Shown here: piece by piece, positions 1 to 9,480 of the stretch | Position numbering within the stretch: position 1 is the first letter of the stretch | Layout: the number at the start of each line of letters is the position of its first letter | Assembly: GCF_001280845.1 (NCBI RefSeq) | Contig: NZ_LGHP01000001.1 | Coordinates: 4,381,777-4,445,776, forward strand | Direction of reading: 5' to 3' | DNA: 64,000 bases | Source: Bacillus sp. FJAT-28004 | GTDB taxonomy: Bacteria; Bacillota; Bacilli; Paenibacillales; Paenibacillaceae | Made by a program: the position numbers and the translations under genes | The notes under the pieces: generated by a model | Database searches by the model: none | What the model saw: the letters and a program-made list of their open reading frames with translations, nothing else | Told to the model about the DNA's origin: nothing

Positions 1-118
1 CGATATTGCACAAGTTGATATGCGGTATTGCCTTTTTAGCTACTTAAACTCCAGTCAGCGAGAGAGGTAGTTGCTGCACCAATGCAGTTACGAGCCTCCC
101 TGTCCCTCACCACCGCCA

Positions 119-567
119 TTCCCCAGCTCCGCATCCTCCGGTTACCCGTCCGTCGACCGCCGAGCCGCAGCTCCGCATCCTCCGGTTACCGTCCGTCCAC
201 CACCGTGCCCCAGCTCCGCTTCCTCCGGTTACCCGTCCGTCGACCGCCGAGCCGCAGTTCCGCATCCTCCGGCTACTGTCCGTCCACCGCCGAGCCGCAG
301 CTCCGCATCCTCCGGTTGCCGTCCGCCGAGCCGCAGCTCCGCATCCTCCGGCTGCCGTCCGTCGACCGCCGAGCCGCAGCTCCGCTTCCTCCGGCTACCG
401 TCCGACCACCGCCGAGCCGCAGTTCCGCATCCTCCGGCTGCCGTCCGTCGACCGCCGAGCCGCAGCTCCGCATCCTCCGGCTACGGTCCGTCGACCGCCG
501 CACCCTAGCTCCGCATCCTCCGTCTACCGTCCGTCCACCGCCCCTAAAACAGCTTCGCTTCCTCCCG
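119..567. repeat. GC-rich tandem repeat array, 11 units of about 43 bp
   Basis: Direct reading shows a core resembling CTCCGCATCCTCCGG starting at 127, 171, 214, 258, 301, 337, 380, 423, 466, 509 and, diverged, 553. Spacing is 43-44 bp except one 36-bp unit. Linkers carry variants of CGTCCGTCGACCGCCGAGC. Because 43 is not a multiple of three, the array cannot encode a repeated peptide in one frame, although stop-poor open frames cross it on both strands. The last, most diverged unit overlaps the stop codon and final codons of etfB, so the array may have expanded from the etfB 3' end. Bases 1-118 hold nothing recognisable. It is not a CRISPR: units are contiguous, without unique spacers. Confidence 0.9.
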
Positions 568-1395
568 CAGCAGTGAAACAAGAGCTGCTGCTTGCTCGGC
601 CGGCTCACCGGGGATGCGTTTTCCCGCTGCTCGTGGAGGCGGCGGGAGCAGCTGTGTGCGAGCGGTGCGAGGCGAAACGCTTTCAAGCGCAAGTACGCCG
701 CTGGCGATTAGCTCAGCAACCATAATCGTGCGAAGAGGCTTGCGCTTTGCCTTCATAATGCCTGGCAGAGAAGGATAACGCGGCTCGTTTAGTCCCTGCT
801 GAGCCGTAATGAGCGCAGGGAGCGGAATCGATACCGTTTCGGTATCTCCTTCAACATCGCGCTCGACTAATGCGTAACGCTCAGCGTTCCCCGCTGCTGT
901 TGAGCTGAGCATTTCTTCATTCGCAGGCAATGAGCCAAGCTCCTCCGCTGACAAGATTGTAACCTTCACAGCTGAAGCGGCATGAGGCAAGCGAAGCAGC
1001 TCGGCAATTTGCAGAGCTACGCTTCCAGCGCCGCTGTCCACTGCAAATAAGCCGGCTAGCAGCAGATCGGGGGAGATTGGTCCAATAACGGCAGCAAGAG
1101 CAGCAGCAACGGCTGAGCTATCATCGGGCAAAGCTTCGTTATCGAGCCGGATGGCTTCATCTGCTCCGATAGCCAGAGCGGTTCGGAGCGCCTCTTGCGA
1201 TCGCTCAGAGCCGCAGGTGATTGCGATGACCTCGCCGCCTAGCCGCTCACGCTGGCGAATCGCTTCCTCGAGTGCATACTCATCGTAAGGATTAATTACA
1301 AATTTGGCGTCTCTTTCATCAACGCCAGCGGGTGTTACAATGATTTTTTCCTCGGTATCGAACGTTTGCTTGAGAAGCACAACTATTTTCAGCAT
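544..1395 (-). CDS. etfB: Electron transfer flavoprotein subunit beta
   Basis: This 283-residue protein is the beta subunit of the FAD/AMP-binding electron carrier that takes electrons from acyl-CoA dehydrogenases. The N-terminus (MLKIVVLLKQTFDTEE), the NPYDEYALEEAIR segment and a late KAKRKPL motif are typical of EtfB. A GAGGGAG ribosome binding site precedes the ATG. It is slightly longer than the usual ~255 residues, with an extra Pro/Ala-rich tail. It diverges from fadF, which is thought to pass the electrons on to the quinone pool, fitting the neighbouring beta-oxidation operon. EtfA normally follows EtfB directly; here a tandem repeat array follows and no etfA is visible, so etfA is either beyond the window or elsewhere. 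Confidence 0.93.
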   Translation of the reverse strand: MLKIVVLLKQTFDTEEKIIVTPAGVDERDAKFVINPYDEYALEEAIRQRERLGGEVIAITCGSERSQEALRTALAIGADEAIRLDNEALPDDSSAVAAALAAVIGPISPDLLLAGLFAVDSGAGSVALQIAELLRLPHAASAVKVTILSAEELGSLPANEEMLSSTAAGNAERYALVERDVEGDTETVSIPLPALITAQQGLNEPRYPSLPGIMKAKRKPLRTIMVAELIASGVLALESVSPRTARTQLLPPPPRAAGKRIPGEPAEQAAALVSLLREEAKLF

Positions 1396-1547
1396 AGAAG
1401 CTCCCTCACTTGTACCGCTAATTTGTTGACACTGTCCATCAGTGCTAACATATGAAGTTTTGCAATTGAATAGACCGTCTGCAATTGCCCGCTGAGCGGC
1501 ATGTTCAAGGCCGAAAGCTCATATACATGGAGCACCGCGGCTATTTT

Positions 1548-1561
1548 TGTAAGCGCTTCAA
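1548..1561. promoter_or_regulatory. Candidate cre (CcpA) site between etfB and fadF
   Basis: TGTAAGCGCTTCAA matches the Bacillus cre consensus TGWAARCGYTWNCW at 13 of 14 positions. It sits in the divergent intergenic region 68 bp upstream of the fadF start. CcpA repression of fatty-acid degradation during growth on sugar would be expected, so the position is sensible; binding itself is inferred. Confidence 0.6.
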
Positions 1562-1628
1562 TACTTGTCCGACTACTGCGCGCGTAGGTGCTCGGTTTTA
1601 TGGCCGGCATATAAGGGAGGCGGGGCGT

Positions 1629-3869
1629 ATGCCATCTTTTTTGACACTTGGGAATGTCGATCAATGGTTGATAGGGGGAAGATGGACGTTATTCGCGGCG
1701 GTTGTGCTGTTTGCTATCACCATGTTCGCAATGGTTGTGCAGAGGCGCATCCTGTATATGAGGCTTGGGGTGCCGACGGTTTTCACACGGTATCGACGTA
1801 AGTCCGGCAGCAAATCCAACTTTACCGCACAGGTATTAGGTCATCGGAAGCTGCTGAACGATGTGAGAAGCGGCGTGATGCATCTGGTTTATTTTTATGG
1901 CTTTATTGTACTTCAGTTTGGTGCGGCGGACTTGATTTGGAAAGGGTTGAACCGAGGTGTTCCGCTGCCCCTGCCCTATTATCACTGGTTCTCGTTGACG
2001 CAGGAAATGACCGTTACGCTCGTATTTGCTGCTGTGCTGTACGGTGCCTTTCGCCGTTATGGTGAGCGGCTTCCACGGCTTAAGCGGGGGTGGAAGCCTT
2101 CGCTCGTCATGTGGTTTATTGGCTCGTTGATGCTGACTATTTTATTCTCATTAGCTTTCGAGCGTTTGGCTGAGGCAAATGAGTCTAACGCATCTGTTGT
2201 TGAGTCGGACTTCGCTCCGGTTAGCGCGCCGCTCGCTAATATGCTGGAAAGTGCAGGCATAGAGCAGCACAGCGCGGCGGCTCATGCTGGTTTTGAACTA
2301 TTTTGGTGGCTGCATCTTCTGGTTCTGCTTAGCTTCCTTGTGTACGTGCCGCAGTCGAAGCATTTTCATTTATTGACCGCACCTGTGAATCTGTGGTTCA
2401 GACGCAGCACGCCTCCCGGCCGACTTGTACCGCTTAACCTAGAGGACGAGGAAGCGGAGTCCTTCGGCGCAGGGAAGGTGGAGCATTTCTCGCAAAAACA
2501 GATGCTTGACTTGTACGCCTGCGTCGAATGCGGCCGCTGTACGAATGTCTGTCCTGCTTCTAGTACCGGCAAGCTGCTGTCGCCAATGCATCTTATTGTG
2601 AAGCTGAGGGATCATTTGACCGAGAAAGGCGCTGCCATAACGTCCAAGTCGCCATGGCTTCCAGCCAGCCTAATGCATTCGAAAACGCGCGAGCCTCATG
2701 CCCATGTGATGGGAGCAGTGCTCCCTGCTTGGGAAGCCGAATCTGAATGGGGCACAAATATAGCGCCAACAATGGCTGCGCAGGCTGGGGCTTGGAGTAT
2801 AAAAGATGGTGCTAAACCAGAGGAGGTGGAGCTGATCGGCGAGGTTTTGACCGAAGAGGAGCTATGGGCATGCACGACCTGCCGCAATTGCGAGGAGCAA
2901 TGTCCGGTCGGCAACGAGCATGTCGACAAAATCATCGATATGCGCCGTTATTTAATACTGATGGAGGGCAGGCTGCCGTCCGACGGGCAGCGCGCGCTGC
3001 AAAACATCGAACGCCAAAGCAACCCTTGGGGCTTGCCGCGTGCCGAACGGGCTGCTTGGATTAGCGATTGCGAGAGCCGAACCGGCATAAGGGTGCCCAC
3101 TATGCAGGAGCTAAAGAAGCAGGGGAAGAATGCTGACGTTCTGCTCTGGGCTGGATCGATGGGTGCGTATGATATGCGAAGCCGCCGTGTTTTATACGAT
3201 GTGGTAAGGCTGCTTAATCATGCAGGCATCAACTTCGCTACGCTGGGATTGGAGGAAAAAAGCTCTGGCGATACGGCAAGACGAATTGGCAATGAACTGC
3301 TCTTCCAGGAGCTGTGCCGCGAGAATATAGAAACACTTAGCAAATATAGCGTTACACAAATCGTGACCGCTTGCCCGCATACGTATAACACATTCAAAAA
3401 TGAATATCCTGATTTCGGTCTCAGTCCAAGTATTATCGTGGAGCATCATACCGAATTGCTTGCTCGTCTGCTTGAAGAAGGTTCATTAAAGCCGGAGCAT
3501 ACGATTGAGGAGCGAGTAACGGTACACGATTCCTGCTACCTCGGCCGCTACAACGATACTTATGAAGCGCCCCGAAGCCTGCTTCGCTCCATTCCAGGCG
3601 TAAAGATTGAAGAGATGGAGCGCTCGGGCTCAAACGGCATGTGCTGCGGCGCGGGTGGCGGACTAATGTGGATGGAGGAGCATTCGGGAACTCGCATCAA
3701 TCATGCGAGAACCGCTCAAGCGCTTGAAGTAAAGCCGTCGGTCATCAGCTCCGCTTGCCCCTATTGCCTAACGATGATGGAGGATGGTTTGAAAGCGCTG
3801 GGTGCAGATGAGAAAGTAATTGCGCGTGATGTGGCTGAGCTGCTTGCCGAAAGTATATTTGGGGAGTAA
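1629..3869 (+). CDS. fadF: Membrane Fe-S oxidoreductase (FadF type), ETF to quinone electron transfer
   Basis: This 746-residue protein resembles B. subtilis YwjF/FadF. The N-terminal ~270 residues contain several hydrophobic segments (NarI-like haem-b region). Two ferredoxin-type clusters follow: CVECGRCTNVCP near residue 297 and CTTCRNCEEQCP near 415. The C-terminal third has two CCG-type heterodisulfide-reductase domains, with cysteines at TACPHT (~581), DSCYLG (~633), MCCGAGGG (~670) and SACPYC (~707). The likely role is to oxidise reduced ETF and feed the menaquinone pool. ATG 1629 was chosen because GGGAGGCGGGG lies just upstream; a longer in-frame start at 1485 has no such site and would run through the cre box. 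It heads the fad operon. Confidence 0.88.
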   Translation: MPSFLTLGNVDQWLIGGRWTLFAAVVLFAITMFAMVVQRRILYMRLGVPTVFTRYRRKSGSKSNFTAQVLGHRKLLNDVRSGVMHLVYFYGFIVLQFGAADLIWKGLNRGVPLPLPYYHWFSLTQEMTVTLVFAAVLYGAFRRYGERLPRLKRGWKPSLVMWFIGSLMLTILFSLAFERLAEANESNASVVESDFAPVSAPLANMLESAGIEQHSAAAHAGFELFWWLHLLVLLSFLVYVPQSKHFHLLTAPVNLWFRRSTPPGRLVPLNLEDEEAESFGAGKVEHFSQKQMLDLYACVECGRCTNVCPASSTGKLLSPMHLIVKLRDHLTEKGAAITSKSPWLPASLMHSKTREPHAHVMGAVLPAWEAESEWGTNIAPTMAAQAGAWSIKDGAKPEEVELIGEVLTEEELWACTTCRNCEEQCPVGNEHVDKIIDMRRYLILMEGRLPSDGQRALQNIERQSNPWGLPRAERAAWISDCESRTGIRVPTMQELKKQGKNADVLLWAGSMGAYDMRSRRVLYDVVRLLNHAGINFATLGLEEKSSGDTARRIGNELLFQELCRENIETLSKYSVTQIVTACPHTYNTFKNEYPDFGLSPSIIVEHHTELLARLLEEGSLKPEHTIEERVTVHDSCYLGRYNDTYEAPRSLLRSIPGVKIEEMERSGSNGMCCGAGGGLMWMEEHSGTRINHARTAQALEVKPSVISSACPYCLTMMEDGLKALGADEKVIARDVAELLAESIFGE

Positions 3870-3900
3870 GCCGCCGTTTTTCGAAAAGGAGGAGGAGGTT

Positions 3901-6342
3901 ATGACGATACAAGCATCGCAAAATAACATAAGCACGATTCGCAGAGCCGCTGTGATCGGTTCCGGCGTTATGGGGGCTGGCATTGCCGCCCATTTAGCCA
4001 ATGCGGGTATGCGAGTCATACTGCTGGACATTGTTCCGCAGACGCTGACGGCAGAGGAGGAACGGCAGGGGTTCGCGCTCTCTGATTCCAAGGTGCGCAA
4101 CCGTCTGGCAAATGCGGCTATTGCAAAAATGAGCAAATCACAGCCAGCGCAGCTCTACGACCCGTCCTGGTCATCACGCATTACGCCAGGCAATTTGACC
4201 GATCATCTAGCATCGCTAGGCGAGGCAGACTGGATTGTTGAGGCGGTTGTCGAGCGGCTCGATATTAAACGTGAGGTGCTTGCTGCAATCGAAGCCGCTC
4301 GCAAGCCGGGCAGCATCGTTTCCACGAATACATCAGGTTTATCGGCTGCGTCCATGGCAGAGGGAAGGAGCAAGGAGTTTCGGCAGCATTTTGCGGTAAC
4401 CCATTTTTTCAATCCGCCGCGGTATATGAAGCTTGTTGAGATCGTGCCTACCGAAGACACGACACCCGAGGTTATTCGGCTGCTGACGGAGGTGTGCGAG
4501 AAGCGTCTTGGCAAGGGAGTTGTTCTTGCGAAGGATACGCCGAACTTCATTGCGAACCGAATTGGAACCTACGGCATGCTTGTAACGCTTGAGGATACAC
4601 TTGCATTTGGGCTGACGGTAGAGGAAGCGGATGCTCTGACCGGGCCTGCGATGGGGAGACCGAAGACGGCGACGCTGCGAATGCTCGATTTGGTTGGCTT
4701 AGATACGCTGCTGCATGTCGTGGATAATGTGCGGGAGAGGAGCAGCGATCCAGCGGAGCAAAAAGTTTTCGCAAGGCCGCCGCTGCTTGAGCAGCTTGTA
4801 GCTTCTGGACGGCTCGGCGAAAAAGCTGGAGCGGGCTTTTACAGGAAGGTGAAGGGTAAAGGAGGCAGCGAGATTGAATCGCTTAAGCTGGATACGCTCG
4901 AATATGGGCCTAAGCGGTCCGTAAACTCGCCTGTCATTGATGCGTCCAAGGCAGCGAAGGGAGCGGCGGCAAAGGTGAAGGCGCTGCTTCGAACAGACCC
5001 GCAGGACCGCTATGCTAAATTTGCATGGTCGACAATTAAAAAAACGCTGCTCTATGCAGCCTCGCAGGTCGGTGTCATTGCGGATTCGATCTCGGATATC
5101 GACCGCGCGATGCGCTGGGGCTTTAACTGGGAGCTGGGACCCTTCGAGCTGTGGGATGCAATAGGACTCCGCAAGTCGGTGCAGCAAATACAGAAGGAGG
5201 GCGATGCTATCCCGGAGTGGGTTGCGGCTTGGCTGGAAGCTGGCCATGAAAGCTTCTACAAGGTGGAGGGTACGGAACGAGTCTACGCTGCGAGCGGGGC
5301 ATACAAGAGGGAAGCGGAGGAAGCAGATACGGTTTCCTTAACGGCATTAAAGGCTGCAGGCAAAACCGTATTGTCCACCTCGGGCGCTAGTCTGATTGAT
5401 ATTGGCGATGATGTGGTGCTGCTCGAATTTCATTCACCTAACAATGCCATTGGGGGTGATATATTATCTGCCATTCGGCAGAGCACAGAGGAGGTTTCAC
5501 AAAACTGGCGCGGTCTGGTGATTGCGAATGAAGGACGCAACTTTTGTGTGGGAGCAAACTTGATGCTTCTATTGATGGAGGCGCAAAGCGGTGAATGGGA
5601 TGAGGTGGAGGACATTATTCGCTTCTTCCAGAGCAGTATGCTTGGGCTGAAGCGGCTTGACCGTCCTGTCGTAGCAGCTCCGCACCGGATGACGTTAGGC
5701 GGCGGAGTAGAGGCATGCCTGCCTGCCGATCGTATAATTTATTCGCCAGAGACATACTTTGGTTTAGTGGAAACGGGAGTTGGCCTTATTCCTGCGGGCG
5801 GGGGCTGCAAGGAAGCGGCTGCAATGGCAGCCGAACGGGCCTTTATTGCGAATGGCGGCAAGCAAGGCGGAGACTTGCAGCCGCATTTGAATGCGCTGTT
5901 CGAGACGATTGCGCTGGCCAAATCATCCACTAGCGGCTATGAGGTTAGCCGTTTGGGACTGATGCGGCCGCAGGACCTTGTCATTATGCGGCAGGAGGCA
6001 CGTATTGCCGAAGCGAAGCGTGCGGTACTGGAGCTGGACCGAGCCGGCTACTCGCCGCCAGCGGAGGAGCGTATCCGCGTTGCCGGGCGAGAAGGCAGAG
6101 CGGTGCTGAAGGTAGCGGTGCAAGCGATGCAGCTTAGCGGTCATATTAGTGAGCATGACGCGCTTATCGCAGGCAAGCTTGGCTCCGTGCTGGCTGGCGG
6201 CGACATTCAGCCGGGTGCAGAAGTGAGTGAGCAGTACATGCTCGATTTGGAATGCGAAGCATTTCTCAGTTTATGCGGCGAACGTAAAACGCAGGAGCGT
6301 ATGAGCCATATGCTTGCGACAGGCAAACCGCTGCGTAATTAG
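3901..6342 (+). CDS. fadN: 3-hydroxyacyl-CoA dehydrogenase / enoyl-CoA hydratase fusion
   Basis: This 813-residue bifunctional beta-oxidation enzyme resembles B. subtilis FadN (789 aa). The N-terminus has a Rossmann NAD site ([19 protein letters not shown]), then the hydroxyacyl-CoA dehydrogenase signature region ([17 protein letters not shown]) and its C-terminal domain. The last ~300 residues are a crotonase fold with the oxyanion-hole region [12 protein letters not shown] and the [16 protein letters not shown] loop. The order is dehydrogenase first, hydratase second, the reverse of E. coli FadB. A strong AAAAGGAGGAGGAGG lies before ATG 3901, 31 bp after fadF, so the genes are cotranscribed. 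Confidence 0.95.
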   Translation: MTIQASQNNISTIRRAAVIGSGVMGAGIAAHLANAGMRVILLDIVPQTLTAEEERQGFALSDSKVRNRLANAAIAKMSKSQPAQLYDPSWSSRITPGNLTDHLASLGEADWIVEAVVERLDIKREVLAAIEAARKPGSIVSTNTSGLSAASMAEGRSKEFRQHFAVTHFFNPPRYMKLVEIVPTEDTTPEVIRLLTEVCEKRLGKGVVLAKDTPNFIANRIGTYGMLVTLEDTLAFGLTVEEADALTGPAMGRPKTATLRMLDLVGLDTLLHVVDNVRERSSDPAEQKVFARPPLLEQLVASGRLGEKAGAGFYRKVKGKGGSEIESLKLDTLEYGPKRSVNSPVIDASKAAKGAAAKVKALLRTDPQDRYAKFAWSTIKKTLLYAASQVGVIADSISDIDRAMRWGFNWELGPFELWDAIGLRKSVQQIQKEGDAIPEWVAAWLEAGHESFYKVEGTERVYAASGAYKREAEEADTVSLTALKAAGKTVLSTSGASLIDIGDDVVLLEFHSPNNAIGGDILSAIRQSTEEVSQNWRGLVIANEGRNFCVGANLMLLLMEAQSGEWDEVEDIIRFFQSSMLGLKRLDRPVVAAPHRMTLGGGVEACLPADRIIYSPETYFGLVETGVGLIPAGGGCKEAAAMAAERAFIANGGKQGGDLQPHLNALFETIALAKSSTSGYEVSRLGLMRPQDLVIMRQEARIAEAKRAVLELDRAGYSPPAEERIRVAGREGRAVLKVAVQAMQLSGHISEHDALIAGKLGSVLAGGDIQPGAEVSEQYMLDLECEAFLSLCGERKTQERMSHMLATGKPLRN

Positions 6343-6374
6343 CCGAAAGTGATAAACCAAAGGGGGAGAGTGAA

Positions 6375-7595
6375 ATGTCAGCTTCATCACCGTTTGAAGA
6401 TCACGCTCGTGATGCCGTTATCGTTGCTGCGGTGAGGACGGCAGTCGGCAAAGCATCGAAGGGGAGCCTTGCGGAGACGAGGGCAGAGGATCTTGGGCGA
6501 ACCGTCCTGCAAGGGGCGCTTGCGCGTCTGCCCGGCTTGTCGCCTGAACTCATAGAGGATGTCATCATCGGCTGCGCGATGCCCGAGGGCGAACAGGGTT
6601 TGAATATGGCGCGTACGATCTCGCTTTATGCGGGATTGCCGGTGACGACGCCGGCAGTAACGATTAACCGCTTCTGCGCATCGGGTCTGCAATCGATCGC
6701 ATATGCAGCGGAGCGCATTAGGCTTGGCGATGCGGACGTTATTGCAGCCGGCGGTGTGGAGAGCATGAGCCATGTGCCGATGACAGGCTTCAGGCTGTCG
6801 CCGCATCCTGCAATTGTTGATACAAAGCCAGAGGTTTACATGGGCATGGGGCACACAGCAGAAGAGGTCGCCCGTCGTTATGGCGTGACGCGTGAAGAGC
6901 AGGATGCGTTTGCATCATCCAGCCACCGCAAGGCAGCAGCTGCGATCGAGGCGGGGCGCTTTCAGGAGGAGATCGTACCGATAACGACCAGCCGCTCTGG
7001 CGTGAACGATGCTGGCCGCCCATGGTCGAAAGTGATTACTTTCGATACGGATGAAGGCGTGCGGCCGGAGACAACGGTTCAAACCTTGGCTCCGCTCAAG
7101 CCATCTTTTGCAAGAGAAGGTACAGTTACAGCGGGCAATACGTCCCAAATGAGCGATGGTGCAGCTGCCGTAATCGTGATGAGCAGGGCGCGTGCCGAGG
7201 AGCTGGGTTATCGTCCGCTTGCGGTATTCCGCGGTTTTAGTGTAGCTGGCGTCGCTCCTGAGGTCATGGGCATCGGTCCCATCGAAGCAGTTCCTAAAGC
7301 GCTGAAGAAAGCTGGCATTACACTTGAGCAGGTTGATCTTTTTGAGCTTAATGAAGCCTTTGCAGCTCAGTGCGTGCCCATAATCAAGGAGCTTGGCATT
7401 AATCCTGAGATCGTCAATGTGAACGGCGGGGCTATCGCGCTCGGTCATCCGCTTGGTTGTACGGGAACGAAGCTGACGGTGTCGCTTATTCATGAGCTTG
7501 GACGCAGAGGAGGCGGAATTGGCGTTGTCACGATGTGTATAGGCGGAGGCATGGGAGCAGCAGGTGTGATTGAAGTATACAGTGCTGCCCAATAA
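6375..7595 (+). CDS. fadA: Acetyl-CoA acyltransferase (3-ketoacyl-CoA thiolase)
   Basis: This 406-residue thiolase catalyses the last step of beta-oxidation, cleaving 3-ketoacyl-CoA to acetyl-CoA and a shortened acyl-CoA. The nucleophilic cysteine is residue 101 in [10 protein letters not shown]. The other active-site blocks are [11 protein letters not shown] (His) and [11 protein letters not shown] (second Cys). Length matches the family (~390-400). The start is supported by AAAGGGGGAGAG. It follows fadN by 32 bp and is presumably translated from the same message; FadN and FadA act in sequence on the same intermediates. Confidence 0.96.
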   Translation: MSASSPFEDHARDAVIVAAVRTAVGKASKGSLAETRAEDLGRTVLQGALARLPGLSPELIEDVIIGCAMPEGEQGLNMARTISLYAGLPVTTPAVTINRFCASGLQSIAYAAERIRLGDADVIAAGGVESMSHVPMTGFRLSPHPAIVDTKPEVYMGMGHTAEEVARRYGVTREEQDAFASSSHRKAAAAIEAGRFQEEIVPITTSRSGVNDAGRPWSKVITFDTDEGVRPETTVQTLAPLKPSFAREGTVTAGNTSQMSDGAAAVIVMSRARAEELGYRPLAVFRGFSVAGVAPEVMGIGPIEAVPKALKKAGITLEQVDLFELNEAFAAQCVPIIKELGINPEIVNVNGGAIALGHPLGCTGTKLTVSLIHELGRRGGGIGVVTMCIGGGMGAAGVIEVYSAAQ

Positions 7596-7674
7596 GCGGT
7601 GGCAGGTGATCCGGTAAGTGAGGAAATTTTAGCATATTAATAAAAAAATCGGTTGGCTGAAAGGAGAACTGCGC

Positions 7675-9465
7675 ATGACGGAGACGATACGTTTTGGCGG
7701 TCGGTTTGTCGTGGAAGACAGTGTGCCGGAATCGGTCGTGACGCCCGAGGATTTTACGGAAGAACAGCGTATGATGGCAGATGCGGCGCAGCAGTTCATG
7801 GATGCGGAAATTACGCCACGGGATGCGGAGCTGGAAGCATTAAATTACGATCTGACAGTGGAGCTGATGCGCAAAGCAGGTGAGCTTGGACTTCTGGGCG
7901 CAGATGTGCCGGAGGCTTATGGCGGGCTGGGGCTCGACAAGGTAAGCACGACGCTGCTCGCAGAAACGTTAGCAAGATCCTCTTCGTTCGCTTTATCAGT
8001 AGGCGCCCATACGGGAATCGGCACGCTGCCGATCGTTTTTTTCGGTACACCTGCGCAAAAAGAAAAATACCTCCCAGCGCTTGCGACAGGGGAGCGCATA
8101 GCCGCTTATTGCTTAACCGAACCAGCATCGGGCTCGGATGCTCTTGGAGCTAAGACAACAGCAAGACTATCGCCGAATGGGAAGCATTACGTATTGAATG
8201 GATCAAAGCTCTATATTACGAACGCCGGCTTCGCCGATTTGTTTATCGTTTATGCGAAGGTAGATGGCGAGTATTTTACAGCATTTATTGTGGAGAAGGG
8301 AATGCCGGGGTTCAGTATTGGACCGGAGGAGCATAAGATGGGCATCAAGGGTTCTTCAACACGCCCTTTATTTTTTGAAGATGTTGCGGTACCGGTTGAA
8401 AACGTGCTTGGGGAGGTCGGAAAAGGGCATCAAATCGCATTTAATATTTTGAACATAGGACGCTTTAAGCTTGGAGCAGCTTGCCTCGGTTCGTCGAAGG
8501 AGACTATTGAGCTTGCATCGGCCTATGCCAATACGCGGAAACAATTTGGGAAGGCGATTTCCTCCTATCCGTTAATAGGCGCCAAGCTGGCTGATATGAA
8601 CATTCGTACTTATGTGCTCGAGAGCATGGTCTACCGAACTGCCGGCTGGATCGATTCGATGCTGCGGACAACGGAATTAGATGGCGGGGTGGCAGCCGAT
8701 GGTATGACGGTAGCTAAGGCAATCGGAGAGTATGCAATTGAATGCTCAATAATTAAGGTTTTTGCATCTGAGGCACTTGATTTTGTTGCAGATGAAGGGG
8801 TGCAAATTCACGGCGGCTACGGCTATATTCGCGAGTATAAGGTGGAGAGAATTTATCGGGATTCGCGAATTAATCGGATTTTTGAAGGGACGAATGAAAT
8901 TAATCGGATGCTCATTCCCGGTACGCTGATGAAAAAAGCGTTAAAGGGCGAGCTGCCGCTGCTGCGCAAGGCTCGGTCATTGCAAGCGGAGCTGGTGCAG
9001 CCAATGCCGATACCTCCCCTTGAAAAGCCGCTTAGCAAGGAAGCGTTCCGCGTAGGTCAAGCGAAAAAAATCTTCCTCGCCATTGGCGGGCTTGCTGTTC
9101 AGAAGCTGGGACTGCGGCTAGAGCAGGAACAAGAGGTGTTATGTTCTCTTGCCGATCTTATGATCAACATATTTGCCATGGAAAGCGCGCTGCTGCGCTC
9201 ACAAAAAATATGGAAGGCTAACCGAGGAGCCGCTTCGGATAAGACGGAAAATGTTATAGCAATGACAACGGTCTTCGTGCAGGAGGCAATGGAGCGGGTC
9301 GAGTCGCTAGCGAAGCTTGCACTCGCTGCACTGGAGACGGGAGATGGGCTGCAGATGCAGCTTTCCATCCTGAAAAAGCTGATGCGTGCGCCGATCTCGG
9401 ATACGGTTGCTTTGAAGCGAACGATTGCCGCTCGTGTTATTAAAAGTGAGCATTATGTCGTGTGA
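7675..9465 (+). CDS. fadE: Acyl-CoA dehydrogenase
   Basis: This 596-residue FAD flavoenzyme carries out the first oxidation of beta-oxidation, acyl-CoA to trans-2-enoyl-CoA, passing electrons to ETF. Visible family blocks are AYCLTEPASGSDALGAKT, the middle-domain KMGIKGSSTRPLFFEDVAVP, GRFKLGAACLGSSKE and VQIHGGYGYIREYKVERIYRD followed by RIFEGTNEINR. The C-terminal ~180 residues form an extra helical region, as in very-long-chain enzymes and B. subtilis FadE (594 aa). A good site (AAAGGAGAA) precedes ATG 7675. The 79-bp gap after fadA holds no clear terminator, so it remains in the operon. Confidence 0.95.
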   Translation: MTETIRFGGRFVVEDSVPESVVTPEDFTEEQRMMADAAQQFMDAEITPRDAELEALNYDLTVELMRKAGELGLLGADVPEAYGGLGLDKVSTTLLAETLARSSSFALSVGAHTGIGTLPIVFFGTPAQKEKYLPALATGERIAAYCLTEPASGSDALGAKTTARLSPNGKHYVLNGSKLYITNAGFADLFIVYAKVDGEYFTAFIVEKGMPGFSIGPEEHKMGIKGSSTRPLFFEDVAVPVENVLGEVGKGHQIAFNILNIGRFKLGAACLGSSKETIELASAYANTRKQFGKAISSYPLIGAKLADMNIRTYVLESMVYRTAGWIDSMLRTTELDGGVAADGMTVAKAIGEYAIECSIIKVFASEALDFVADEGVQIHGGYGYIREYKVERIYRDSRINRIFEGTNEINRMLIPGTLMKKALKGELPLLRKARSLQAELVQPMPIPPLEKPLSKEAFRVGQAKKIFLAIGGLAVQKLGLRLEQEQEVLCSLADLMINIFAMESALLRSQKIWKANRGAASDKTENVIAMTTVFVQEAMERVESLAKLALAALETGDGLQMQLSILKKLMRAPISDTVALKRTIAARVIKSEHYVV

Positions 9466-9480
9466 AGGGGGAGAGCATGA

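Noticed and set aside
119-567. Possible CRISPR array or coding repeat protein
   Set aside because: Units are contiguous without spacers, and the 43-bp period shifts frame each unit; open frames on both strands reflect GC-rich, stop-poor sequence.
1389-1664. 91-codon minus-strand frame in the etfB-fadF intergenic region
   Set aside because: It covers the divergent promoter, cre box and fadF start, and lacks a ribosome binding site.
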